Source of the DNA: Lantana camara | Lineage: Eukaryota > Streptophyta > Magnoliopsida > Lamiales > Verbenaceae | Direction of reading: 5' to 3' | DNA: 64,000 bases | NCBI GenBank assembly: GCA_037501455.1 | Contig: CM074864.1 | Coordinates: 35,304,001 to 35,368,000 of the forward strand | The notes under the pieces: generated by a model | What the model was told of the DNA's origin: nothing | Databases searched by the model: none | What the model saw: only the letters and a program-made list of their open reading frames with translations | In this document: positions 46,114 through 58,900 of the stretch, piece by piece | Position numbering within the stretch: position 1 is the stretch's first letter | Layout: each line of letters opens with the position of its first letter | Translations under genes and position numbers: made by a program

Positions 46114-46984
46114 TGTAACGCCCCGAGTTTTCACACGTGCAGGTAAGTGTTACGTGCGCATTTATATTTAATTATATGATTTTATATTTTAATTTGTTAC
46201 TTGAAATTGATTATAATTTGATTATTTGTTTAAAAAAATTGCTTACGATCGTTTATTTGAACTATGAATGTGTGATCGGATTTTTGAAAATGTGAATTTC
46301 GTGAATATGGTGCTAATTGAATGAAATTACATGTTCCGTGTAATCCGTGGACTTAATTGTAAGATATTTGAATGTTTTGGACTCAATTGGAAATTGAGTT
46401 TGGGCTTAATTGCCACTTTTTGAAAGTTTAGGGACCTATTTGTATAATAGGCAACCCTGAACGGTTTTCGCGATATCTTGAGCTCCGGACCTCGAAATCG
46501 AGATCCGTAATCGGCGTTGAACTTGTTTCGACATTACCTATCCTTTGAACATGACCTTGAACCTTTTTGATATCATTTGAACCTTCTACAACGAACCGTT
46601 TCATGACCTCGACTTTATAACTTGTTTGAACCATTTCTTAAACGAACCGGACTTGGACCAACCGTATCCTACCCATTTCTCTACTAGATATCAGCATTCT
46701 TGCTCCCTTCCTACCCATTTTTTATCGATCAAAATCAGCCAAGGCAAGAGCAAGGAAGAGAAGCCAAGAAACCCTCCATTTTTGATCATCCAAGCTTTGA
46801 GCTCAAGCTTAACCAATCCTCCATCTTCTTCTAAGGTAATTGGTGATTTAGAACCTCCATCTCCTCTTCTATATTTTCGTCTAGGTGAGGCATGATAGAA
46901 GTTGAGGATTCATGTGTTTGAATATATGAGAATGAATTGAGGGTTTGGTTTGTCCTTTGATTTTCATAGTTTGAGTTAAGATTT

Positions 46985-47092
46985 GATGCTTGATAAATGA
47001 TTCTTGGAAGCTTTCTATCAGATGCTTGATAAATGATTCTTGGAAGCTTTCTATCAGATGCTTGATAAATGATTCTTGGAAGCTTTCTATCA
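46985..47092. repeat. 36-bp tandem repeat x3
   Basis: Units start at 46985, 47021 and 47057 with GATGCTTGATAAATGATTC. The 5' LTR of A has one copy (about 20709). Confidence 0.92.
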
Positions 47093-47370
47093 TTCTTACA
47101 AGTTTAAATTTAAGGTTTGATGAGAAGGGCATGAGTTGCCATTGTTGAAGCTTGAAGTTTTCATGATTGAAAGCTTGATATTATTTGATCTTTTGCCAAC
47201 TTTGGGCTTGAATTGATATCCATATGAATGAATTTCATAGCTTGCATGAGTTTTGTGACTTGAAAGCATGCCTAAGTGTGGGTTGAGAGCTTCTTGGTGG
47301 CTGCCCTGTTTTGCAAAGCTTTTCCCTCGCGTAACAGAGCTGATGCTCTGTTATCTCTTTCAAAACGATG

Positions 47371-47588
47371 AGCTGACACGGCCGTGTCAGCTTTGAACAG
47401 AAAATGGACACAGCCGTGTTGGGCTCTCGACTTTGATTTTTTTCAGATTTTAATCTCGGACACGGCCGTGTCCAAATCCTTTGAAAACTCAACACGGCCG
47501 TGTCAACCCCTCGACTTTGAATTTTCTGATTTTTAAACCTCGGACACGGCCGTGTCCATTTCCCTTTGAAACTCAACACGGCCGTGTC
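47371..47588. repeat. Six-palindrome array, 3' LTR of A
   Basis: Centres at 47381.5, 47413.5, 47465.5, 47497.5, 47549.5 and 47581.5: spacings of 32, 52, 32, 52 and 32, identical to the 5' LTR. One site (47413) has a G-to-A change. Confidence 0.93.
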
Positions 47589-49135
47589 ATTTGAATTGGC
47601 AGCCTTGGGAAGTCTCGTTTCTTGTGTGAATTGCATGCATGGTTCGTATTTATGGATTATATCGATCGTGACTCCAATTTAGCTATGTTATGATTGTTAT
47701 ATAAATGCAAGAATGCAAGCATGAAAGTTGTGATCGGTTATATGTTTTAAGACCTTAATAGCGCACATGAACATGCCATTATATTTGTTTTATGCGTTCA
47801 TATCATAAGCATGGCATTGCCGAGCGTCTTATTTAGGCATTCAGAGTCTCACTTCACCTGTTTTGCACAGATTTTGATTCCTTTGGAGACGAGGCCGGCC
47901 AGTGAGGCTCGTGTGTTCTTCTTTTGCAGTTCGAGGTGGGTTTTTCTTCTACCTAGCTATATGACCCTATAAATACCTTAACGTGAAAAGTTTTCGACGA
48001 AAATGTATATATATATATAGAGTCATTTTCAAGGAGTAAATATTTGCAACGTAAAACCCTTATTTTCTAAATCCTACCAAATGTTTTGGCGAGAAAGAAA
48101 GAATGAATGTTATGCACGAATGGGGCCCAGGAACTTAGTGTGAGTAGCTATCCGGGAAGGCATGGGCCGACGGTGATCCCTCACATTAGTTCCACCAATT
48201 GACGGCGTAACCGAACCTCGTTAGGAGTTAGCGAGGAATGGACGCTTAGCGCCATCTGGGGAGTCATGTTCCCCTTTTGGTCAATGAATGGGTGGTCGGG
48301 TCTTGCAAACCCGCCACCAAACCGGAGGAAGAAGGCGTGAATGTTAATGAATGTGCACATAAGATTGAAATGCATGAACAGAATGAATCAAAGAATGTTT
48401 AAATATTTTACACGAGGAGTTGGTTGGAGATAATGCATGCCCACTCGCCGGGCTAATAATGACCAAATGTTAATGATTCGTTATAATCCCTTTTGATGAT
48501 TGTCAGTTACCCACTTTGGGGAAATTCTTTAAAACCTCACTTGGGATTATAGCCTGCATGTGATTGTTTAATTATCGTCATACATACTATCTACGCCCAG
48601 TTTTTACCCACCAGTCCCTTTTGGACTGAACCCGTTTGGTTTTCAGTTATTTTGTGCAGGTGTTGAGGGAGCTAGGCGGGAATACGGGTCCTAGGTCTTG
48701 CATTCGCCTCTAGCTTTTATATTTTGTTGTTACACTTGCATACTCGCACTTTCAATTATTGTATGTAAACGTTGTATTGGGCCGTGATGGCATGTATATG
48801 TTGATTATGATTTGGAGCGTAATGGTATTGAGTTTTATCTCCCGTGGAATTAAATGTTGGTACATAGAGCATAGAGCTCAATATATGATATAATTGTTGG
48901 TACCTAGAGCATATAGCTCAATCAACGATATATGATTTATTGCTTCCACATTTTATACTATGTTGCTACTCTGATGGTTGTGGTTATTGGGGTTCAGGTG
49001 ATAGGCTAGTCCCGCCTGGCTTAGCGTGTGAGTGTGTCCTCGTTCGCTATGATTCAGCACGTATATGGAAATCCATTTCATATACGGGCCGGGTCATGGT
49101 GCGGGGGATGTGGTACCTCGCGCTCGGGTGCTACA

Positions 49136-52100
49136 CAACTTACCTATCTTATCTGACATCCGAACTGCAAGAAAATGTGCTGACTTGGTTAACCTGTCCA
49201 CGATTACCCAAATTCCATCGAATCCACCCTTCACTCTAGGTAAACCCGATACAAAATCCATCGCTATCTGTTCCCATTTCCATTCGGGAATAGGTAGTGG
49301 CTGTAATAATCCTGACGGCTTCTGATGCTCAGCTTTCACTAACTGATAAGTCAGACATTGCTTCACATAATTCACTACGTCTCTTTTCCACCCGTTCCAC
49401 CAACAATACTGTTTCAAGTCCCGATACATCTTGTTTCCACCAGGATGTACCGAATACACAGTTTTATGAGCTTCATCCAAAATAGCTCTTCTCAATTCCG
49501 TAGGAACTACCACTCTGTTCTTAAATCGAAAGATTCCCGTGTCATCGAATCCAAATGAACACTCGGAGTCGGATCGAGCCTTTTTAATCAACTTCTGAAT
49601 CTCAACATCCGTCCGTTGTGCCTCAAATATCTGTTGCCTTAACTCTGGACGTACTGAGATGTTACCAATACGAGCTTTTATCTTAACCAACTCCATTGGT
49701 GGTACAATATTTACCTTCAAATTGGATACACTAGCCTTCCTGCTCAATGCATCCGCGACCACGTTAGCTTTACCCGGGTGATACTTAATCACACAATCAT
49801 AATCCTCGAGAGTCTCCATCCACCTTCGTTGCCTTCTATTCAAGTCCTGTTGAGAAAACAAATACTGAAGACTCTTATGATCGGTGAAAATCTCAAATGA
49901 AGTTCCATACAAATAATGTCTCCACTTCCCTAAGGCAAAAATCACCGCAGCAAGTTCAAGGTCGTGAGTGGGGTAATTTTTCTCATGCTCTTTCAATTTC
50001 CTAGAGGCATAAGCAATTACACTCCCATTTTGCATCAAAACACAACCTAAGCCTTCGTGGGAAGCATCCGTATACACCATAAACCCTTCAATACCATCCG
50101 GAAGTGCAAGTATCGGTGCAGAAGTTAACTTATCCTTCAAGAGCTGAAAACTAGCCTCACTCTTCTCATCCCAATTAAACTGAACTTCTTTCTTGGTTAG
50201 TCGGGTTAACGGAGCCGCAATCTTAGAAAAATCCTTAATAAATCTTCGATAATAACCGGTTAAACCCAAGAAACTTCGGATCTCAGAAACATTCTTAGGA
50301 CTCTGCCACTGTGAAACTGCCTCTATTTTCGAAGGATCCACTTCTAATCCTTTGCTCGAAATGATATGCCCCAAGAAACTCACCCTGTCAATCCAAAACT
50401 CGCATTTAATGAACTTTGCATAGAGCTGGTTATCTCTTAAAGTCTCCAATACCAATCTCAAATGCCGAGCATGATCCTCTTCTGACCTTGAGTATACCAA
50501 AATATCATCAATGAAGATCACAACAAACTTTTCCAAACACGGCCAGAAAATCCGATGCATCATATCCATAAAAGCTGCCGCCGCATTAGTTAATCCAAAT
50601 GGCATCACCACGAATTCATAATGTCCATACCGGGTATTAAATCCTGTCTTAGGAATATCTTCCTCCTTAATCTTTAACTGATAATATCCTTGCCTTAAAT
50701 CGAGCTTGGAATACACTCTTGACCCTTATAGCATATCAAACAAATCCTCTATATTAGGTAATGGATACTTATTCTTTAAAGTCATCCGATTCAACTCCCG
50801 GTAGTCAATACACATCCTTAAAGTTCCATCTTTCTTCTTAACAAAGAGAACTGGCTCGCCCCACGGTGATGAACTCGGTCGAATATAACCATTCTTAAGA
50901 AGTTCTTCCAACTGAACTTTTAACTCCTGTAACTCTACCGGTGCCATCCGGTCAGGAGTCTTAGAATAAGGTTCAGATCCCGGATATAAGTCTATTACAA
51001 ATTCGATCTTTCGATCTGGAGGCAAAGAACCTAAAACTTCGGGAAACACCTCAACATATTCCTTCACCACTTCTGTCTCTTCAAGTTTCGCCTGATCTTT
51101 CGGTTTATTGAAGATATAAGCAACATATCCCATCGCTACGTTCCTTATCAACTTGTGAGCTTCAGTGAACGACAAAAGAGGAGCAATCTCTGATTCCTTC
51201 CCCACTGTCACTTCTTCTCCCAACTTAACTGTCTTGGTGAAGCAATCAACTGTGGCATGGTACCGAAACAACCAATCCATTCCCAGAATCACCCCATATT
51301 TGTTCATCGGCATTACCACCAAATCTGCTCGATATTCTTTGCCTTCAAACCCAAACACACAATCTCTGACCACCCGATCCGTCTCAAGACTTCCACCCAA
51401 TGACGAACTCACCACATAACAAGCATTTAAACACATAACAGCCAAACACAAAGTATCAACTAATTTGCAAGATATAAAAGAATGAGTAGCGCCAGGGTCA
51501 AATAATGCATGTATGTTCGTGTTATGGATGCATATCGTACCTTCCACCATGGCATTAGGATTAGCTTCCACATTTTGCTCTTCACCCGCAAGAGCATACG
51601 CACGAGCTGGGATCATTGGCCTCTGAGCTCCCGGTTGATATCTCGGAGTCTTATCTGGACAAGTATTGGCCATATGTGTCGTTTTCCCACAAATCAGACA
51701 CTGTCCCAACCTCCTTCTACAAGTGTTGTAGGTGTGAGTCGGGCCTCCACAATACATAAAAGTTGGCCTATCATGTCGAGGATTAGACTTAACCGGAGGT
51801 GCTTGTGGCTTTGGCGGTGCAGATCCTGCAGCTCGAAACTTCTTATTTTGCCCTTGAAATGGCTGAGAAGGAGATACCATAGGCTTTTTTCCTTTTCCAA
51901 ACCCCGATCCTTGTCCCATTTGCAGTCGTGGAATAGGATCCTTTTTCTTATACTCCTCTTCCAACACCAACGCCCTCTGTACAGTATCAGCAAAAGACTC
52001 AAAATTATGGCCCGCGCGCCCGTGCCTCAGATCCTGTCTCAATCCAGCTATGAACTTCTTTGCCTTTCTCTTTTCATCTCTTGTAATGTGAGGTGCATAC

Positions 52101-52664
52101 TTGCCAAGCCTGTTGAAAAGGGAAAGATATTGAGCCACCGTTCGAGTTCCTTGCTTTAAATCCATAAACTCTTGTTCTTTTCTCTCCCGGACAACTTCAG
52201 GAACAAAGGCTTCTCTAAACTCCCTTATAAAGACTTCCCAAATAACTTCTTCCCCTTCCACTTCGAGCTTCTCTCGGGTGCGTTCCCACCAATCATAGGC
52301 CTCTTCGTCCAATTGAAAAATAGCAAACTGGGCCTTTTCTTGAGATGTGAATTGTCGAACATTAAAAATCCTCTCAATCCGAGTGAGCCATCCGTCCGAT
52401 ATAGCATCATCTACGGAACCTGAAAATCTTGGGGGGTTATAGCTCAAAAACAACCCATGATGATCTCTCGGGTTATTAGGAGGAGGTGCTTGATGTTCAA
52501 CCTGCGGTTGAACATGGAGGATCCTGAGCCCTTCTATGTTCCACGTAGTTATATACCGCCTCCATAAAGTGCTCCATATTCATAGGCGGCTGTGGAGGAT
52601 TAGGGGAATGATCACGGTGGTAACGGTGTCCCGGAGACCTTTCGCGATGTCTTCTCGGAGGCAT
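49136..52664 (-). pseudogene. gag-pol: G left copy: gag, protease, RT, RNase H, integrase N-part
   Basis: ATG at 52664 (MPPRRHRERSPGHRYHR). A one-base insertion near 52513 shifts the frame. Then 52453-50726 is open: Gag core (QFAIFQL-type, [29 protein letters not shown]), zinc knuckles (the first lost a Cys to Phe, the second is an intact [14 protein letters not shown]), protease [10 protein letters not shown] near 51500, and RT up to [12 protein letters not shown]-to-TAA stop follows. From 50716 to 49136 the frame is open again: RT with intact FIDDILVYS (50503-50518), RNase H ([15 protein letters not shown]), integrase zinc finger (second Cys of CLTCQ is Tyr) and [14 protein letters not shown] interrupts after KIGKL. 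Only one frameshift and one stop break this segment, so it decayed little. Confidence 0.92.
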
Positions 52665-52862
52665 CCTATCAATTCAAACACTAACATGCATGCCATATTT
52701 AGTTTATGCGTGACAATGCAATAAATTCATTCAATCATTCAAGTCAAGAATCCAAGTACATTGTCATATAAAATGCAATTGCTCCACAATAACAAGTAAT
52801 TCCTACAGCCGAACGACCTACTAACTCAACACGACACTAGAACCCTGGTTTTGCAACCCTGG

Positions 52863-52874
52863 GCTCTGATACCA
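52863..52874 (-). other. Primer-binding site, left copy of G
   Basis: GCTCTGATACCA (minus TGGTATCAGAGC) beside LTR 2. Confidence 0.9.
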
Positions 52875-52883
52875 CTCAAAGGA

Positions 52884-55868
52884 TGTAACGCCCGAGCGCG
52901 AGACGTCACATCCCCCGCACCATGACCCGACCCGTATGTGAAATGGATTTTCACACACGATCCAAATCATAGCGAACGGAGTCATACACACTCGCTAAGC
53001 CAGGCGGGACTAACCTATAACTTAAACCCCAACAACAACAACAACAACAATCAGAGTAACAGAAAGGCGGAAGCAACCATTCATTTACTATATACTGAGC
53101 TATATGCTCTAGATACCAACACGTATTCCGTATAATGAGCTATATGCTCTAGGTACCAACACTTAAGTTTGAGTAAGATACATATAGGTACCATATACAT
53201 GTACACTCCATACATAAACAAAATCCAAAAGGTAATCATATGCGTGTAAAGGAAAGGCTAGACACTATGCAAGACTCTTTCTCAGACTTGTATCCCGCCT
53301 AGCATCCCTTTCCTGCAAAAATAAATGAAACAACTTCGGGTTCAGTCTTAGACAGACTGGTGGGTATAAAAAGAGGCATAATATCATAATATTGTGGAAT
53401 TTAAACACGTACATGCAAGTTATAATCCTTATTCGAGGTTTAGAATCCTTTTTCCCAAGTGGGAAATAAAATACAACAAATAGGATTATAACAATTCATT
53501 TCATTCATTAGGTCATTAGTGGCCCGGCGAGAGGGCGTGCATTATCTCCAACCGCCACCTCGTGTAATTCATTAATCATTCATTCATTCATTCGTTCATG
53601 CATTCATTCTTTCGTGCACATTCATTAGATCATTCATTCGATCATTCATATACTCCTTTTTCCTCCGGGTAGGGAATGGGTTTGCAAGGCCCGAACCCTC
53701 ATTCATTAGTGCTAGAGGGGTACATGAATCCCCTAAAGCGCGGGTCACCTTTCATTCAGTAATCTCTTAGTGAAATCTAGGTTACCGAAATTGTTGGAAC
53801 TAGTATATGTGGATTCCCGTCAGCCCATGCTTCCCCGGTTCACCAATACACTAAGTCCCGGGCCCCCATTCGTTGTGAACATTCATTTCTCGCCAAAACT
53901 TTTGGTAGGATAACATAATAAAGGCTTTCGTTCGAAAACATTTGTTCGTTAAAACTTGGTATAAATACCTATATAGGGTGTTGGCCAAAATCTTGCACAT
54001 TAGGTGTTCAGGGTCATATTGTTAACTAATAGAAGAAAAACTCACCTGGTAGACAAAAGAACCCAACAAAGCTCTCACTGCCCGACCTCGCCTCCTACCG
54101 GATCAAGATCTATGTGACAAAGGTAGTGTGAGACTCAATATGACCACATTTGACGCTCGACTATAAAATTATATGCTATGGAATGCTTGAAACTTAAAAA
54201 CATGTTCAAATATGCTCATGAATAGCATAGAATCCAATTAAACACATAATTCAACAAGTTTCGTTCATTATACGATAAAAATCGCATTCATTCCCGTTCA
54301 TATCATTCACACTTTCACACTTGCATTCATAGGGTTATCAATATCATATATCAATCATAAATCACATCTTTAAGAGATCCACGTTGCATACAATTCACAA
54401 ATACGAGCAATAAACGCAAAACAAGTAATAAAAGAGTTCCCCCAAAGCTGCCATTTCAAATGACACGGCCGTGTTGAGTTTTCAAAGGAAACAGACATGG
54501 CCGTGTCCGAGGTTTAAAATCCAAAAATTCATAGTCGAGGGCTTGACACGGCCGTGTTGAGTTTTCAAAGGAATTGGACACGGCCGTGTCCGAGGTTAAA
54601 TTCAGAAAAAATCAAAGTCGAGAGCCCAACACGGCCGTGTCCATTTTCAGTTCAAAGCTGACACGGCCGTGTCAGTTCATCGTTTTGCCAAGAAAAACAG
54701 AGCAAAAGCTCTATTTCACGAGGGAAAAGCTTTGCAAAAGCAGGGCAGCAACAAGGAAGCTCATTTACCACCCTTAGGCATGAATTTAAGCCACAAAACT
54801 CATATATATCATGCAATCCATTCATATATGCAAGAATTCAAGCATAAGATTGGCAAAAGATCACTCAAAACCAAGCTTTCGTCCATGGAAGCTTCAAGCT
54901 TGAACAATGGCAAATCATGCTATAATCAACCAACACAAAATCCTTGCATAGAGAAATGATAAGGAAGTTACAAGTAACACATTCCATGCATCAACTCTCA
55001 CTTAAAACCAAGGAAAGACATGGAACCAAGAATTCATATCATATATTTCATTTTCAAGCTTTTCTCATAACACATGATTCCCCAACTCATAACAAGATAT
55101 AATCGGAAGAAAATGGAGAGGGGAATGAGGGAAAAACAATCCATACCTTACCTTGGAAGAAGATTGGATGAAAGTTGATCTTGAGCTTAGGGTTTGGATG
55201 ATCAAATGAGGGGTTTCCTTGGAGCTTTCTCTTATCTCTTGAGATGATGAATTGATCGATCAAAAGTGGAAGCAAGGAGGATAGATTTGCTGATATTTAG
55301 TGATAAAATGGGCAGAATACGGGTCGGTTCAAGTCCGGTTCGTTTAGTAAACGGTTCAAACAAGTTATAAGGTCGAGGTTGTGGAAAGATTCATTGTCGG
55401 AGGTTCAAACGGTATCCAAAAAGTATAAGGTCAAGTTTAATGGATAGGTATCGTTGAAACAAGTTCAACACCGGTTACGGATCTCGATTTCGAGGTCCGG
55501 AGCTCAAGATATCGCGAAAACCGTTGGGGGTTGCCTAATATTCAATTAGGTCCCTAAACTTTCAAAAAGTGGCAATTAAGCCCAAACTCAATTTTCAATT
55601 GAGTCCAAAACATTCAAATAAGTTACAATCAAGCCCACGGATTACCCAAAACACGTAATTCCATTCAATTAACACCGAATTCACGAAATTCATTTTCTCA
55701 CATTTTCATTCATATATTCATAACACACATTGAAACTCATATAAAATTTAAACAATTAAATCAAATTATAAACGAATTCGATTAGTTAAACAAGATATAA
55801 AATCATATAATTAAATGTAAATGCGCACGTAGCTCTTACCTGCACGTGTGAAAACACGGGGCATTAGA
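52884..55868 (-). mobile_element. G LTR 2, shared by both copies
   Basis: 2985 bp. Its left side meets the primer site of the left copy and its right side meets the polypurine tract of the right copy, so one LTR serves both. The right end is decayed (GCATTAGA for GCGTTACA). One copy of the 51-bp unit is present. Confidence 0.9.
54462..54674. repeat. Six-palindrome array in G LTR 2
   Basis: Centres at 54468.5, 54500.5, 54551.5, 54583.5, 54634.5 and 54666.5: spacings of 32, 51, 32, 51 and 32 bp. The second site is ACATGGCCGTGT. Confidence 0.92.
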
Positions 55869-55880
55869 ACCTCTCCCCCT
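55869..55880 (-). other. Polypurine tract, right copy of G
   Basis: AGGGGGAGAGGT on the minus strand, next to LTR 2. Confidence 0.8.
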
Positions 55881-55902
55881 TAAATAGAATCCGTCCCCGG
55901 AT

Positions 55903-58900
55903 TCATTGCTCATTCCGAAACAATTCGGGGTAGAACTTCTTCATTTTCTCCTCCGTTTCCCACGTGGCTTCTTCCGTCTTATCACTTCGCCATAACACTT
56001 TCACCAAGGGAAACCGTCTGTTTCGAAGTTCTTAAAATTTCCGATCCAAAATCTTAACTGGTTTCTGAACAAAAGTGAGTTTCGATTCAAGCTCAACCTC
56101 TTCAACCGGTAGTACCACTGATTCATCGGGATAGTACTTCCGAAGTTGCGATACATGGAAGACATTGTGAATACCCGTTAAACTTGGAGGCAAATCCAAT
56201 CTATAAGCTGTATCTCCGATTCTCTCCAAAATCTCATAAGGTCCCAAATATTTGGGAATTTAACTTTCCTCCTTTTCCAATTCGGGTAAATCCTTTCCGA
56301 GGTGAAGCTTTCAAGAATACCCTATCCCCAACGTCAAATTCAAGATCTTTCCTTCGCTTATCTGCATAACTTTTCTGTCGATCCTGAGCTGCTTTCATCC
56401 GTTGTCGAATAATCTGAACTTTTTCGATGGCATCCTGAATAGTTTTGGAAGGTTTAACTTTCTTTTCACCTCTTTGTACCCCTTCTTGCTTACTCCACTT
56501 CCATTCTTCCAAGTCGAAAAACAACGGGGATCGGCACTTCCTTCCATAAAGAAACTCATACGGTGCCATTTCTATAGAAGCTTGATAACTGTTATTGTAA
56601 GCAAACTCAATCAAGGGCAGTTGTTCGTTCCAAGAACTCGAGAAATCCAACGCACACGCCCTTAACATATCCTCAAGATATCTGATTAACCTTTCGGATT
56701 GCCCGTCAGTCTGTGGATGAAAAGTCGTACTGAACTGAAGCTTGGTCCCCATACACTTCTGTAATTCTTGCCAGAACTTAGAAATGAATCTCGGATCCCT
56801 GTCTGAAACAATACTAGCTGGCACTCCATGTAACCGAACAATCTCATCACAATACCTCTTAGCCAGCTTACCTATCTTATCTGACATCCGAACTGCAAGA
56901 AAATGTGCTGACTTGGTTAACCTGTCCACGATTACCCCAATTCCATCGAATCCATCCTTCACTCTAGGTAAACCCAATACAAAATCCATCGCTATCTGTT
57001 CCCATTTCCATTCGGGAATAGGTAGTGGCTGTAATAATCCTGACGGCTTTTGATGCTCAGCTTTCACTAACTGACAAGTCAGACATTGCTTCACATAATT
57101 CACTACGTCTCTTTTCAACCCATTCCACCAATAATACTGTTTCAAGTCCCGATACATCTTGTTTCCACCAAGATGTACCGAATACACAGTTTTATGAGTT
57201 TCATCCAAAATAGCTCTTCTCAATTCCGTAGGAACTACCACTCTGTTCTTAAATCGAAAGATTCCCGTGTCATCGAATCCAAATGAACACTCGGAGTCGG
57301 ATCGAGCCTTTTCAATCAACTTCTGAATCTCAACATTCGTCCGTTGCGCCTCAAATATCTGTTGCCTTAACTCTGGACGTACTGAGATGTTACCAATACG
57401 AGCTTTTATCTTAACCAACTCCATTGGTGGTCCAATATTTACCTTCAAATTGGATACACTAGCCTTCCTGCTCAATGCATCCGCGACCACGTTAGCTTTA
57501 CCCGGGTGATACTTAATCACGCAATCATAATCCTCGAGAGTCTCCATCCACCTTCGTTGCCTTCTATTCAAATCCTTTTGAGAAAACAAATACTGAAGAC
57601 TCTTATGATCGGTGAAAATCTCAAATGAAGTTCCATACAAATAATGTCTCCACTTCCCTAAGGCAAAAATCACAGCAGCAAGTTCAAGGTCGTGAGTAGG
57701 GTAATTTTTCTCATGCTCTTTCAATTTCCTAGAGGCATAAGCAATTACTCTCCCATTCTGCATCAAAACACAACCTAAGCCTTCGTGGGAAGCATCCGTA
57801 TACACCATAAACCCTTTAATACCATCCGGAAGTGCAAGTATCGGTGCAGAAGTTAACTTATCCTTCAAGAGCTGAAAACTAGCCTCACTCTTCTCATCTC
57901 AATTAAACTGAACTTCTTTCTTGGTTAGTCGGGTTAACAGAGACGAAATCTTAGAAAAATCCTTAGCAAATCTTCGATAATAACCGGCTAAACCCAAGAA
58001 ACTTCGGATCTCAGAAACATTCTTAGGACTCTGCCACTGTGAAACTGCCTCTATTTTCGAAGGATCCACTTCTAATCCTTTGCTCGAAATGATATGCCCC
58101 AAGAAACTCACCCTGTCAATCCAAAACTCGCATTTACTGAACTTTGCATAGAGCTGGTTATCTCTTAAAGTCTCCAATACCAATCTCAAATGCCGAGCAT
58201 GATCCTCTTCTGACCTTGAGTATACCAAAATATCATATATGAAGATCACGACAAACTTATCCAAATACGGCCGGAAAATTCGATGCATCATATCCATAAA
58301 AGCTGCCGGTGCGGTTGTTAATCCAAATGGCATCACCACGAATTCATAATGTCCATACCGGGTATTAAATCATGGCTTAGGAATATCTTCCTCCTTAATC
58401 TTTAACTGATAATATCCTTGCCTTAAATCGAGCTTGGAATACACTCTTGACCCTTGTAACATATCAAACAAATCCTCTATATTATGCAATGGATACTTAT
58501 TCTTTACAGTCATCCGATTCAACTCCCGGTACTCAATACACATCCTTGAAGTTCCATCTTTCTTCTTAACAAAGAGAACTGGCGTGCCCCACGGTGATGA
58601 ACTCGGTCGAATGTAACCATTCTTAAGAAGTTCTTCCAGCTGAACTTTTAACTCCTGTAACTCTGCCGGTGCCATCCGGTAAGGAGTCTTAGAAAAAGGT
58701 TCAGATCCCGGATATAAGTCTATTACAAATTCGATCTCTCGATCTGGAGGCAAAGAACCTAAAACTTCGGGAAACACCTCAAGATATTCCTTCACCACTT
58801 CTGTCTGTTCAAGTTTCGCCTGATCTTTCGGTTTATTGAAGATATAAGCAACATATCCCATCGCTCCGTTCCTTATCAACTTGTGAGCTTCAGTGAACGA

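Larger units (their letters stand above)
19825..49135 (+). mobile_element. A: Ty3/gypsy chromovirus nested in G
   Basis: 5' LTR 19825-22718, 3' LTR 46114-49135, with B and C inserted inside; A alone is about 10.8 kb. Its LTRs and proteins belong to the same family as G. The flanks are CAGCT (19820-19824) and CAACT (49136-49140). The second copy of G near 56865 shows the uninterrupted site (TTAGCCAGCTTACC), which proves the insertion and a 5-bp duplication with one later change. Confidence 0.92.
46114..49135 (+). mobile_element. 3' LTR of A
   Basis: 3022 bp, TGTAACGCCCCGAG...GGTGCTACA. Longer than its partner through two extra 36-bp repeats and a 65-bp stretch (about 47878-47942) that the 5' LTR has lost. 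Confidence 0.9.

Noticed and set aside
51509..52159. 216-residue plus-strand open frame, also 59394-59963
   Set aside because: Antisense shadow of the gag zinc-knuckle region of both copies of G.
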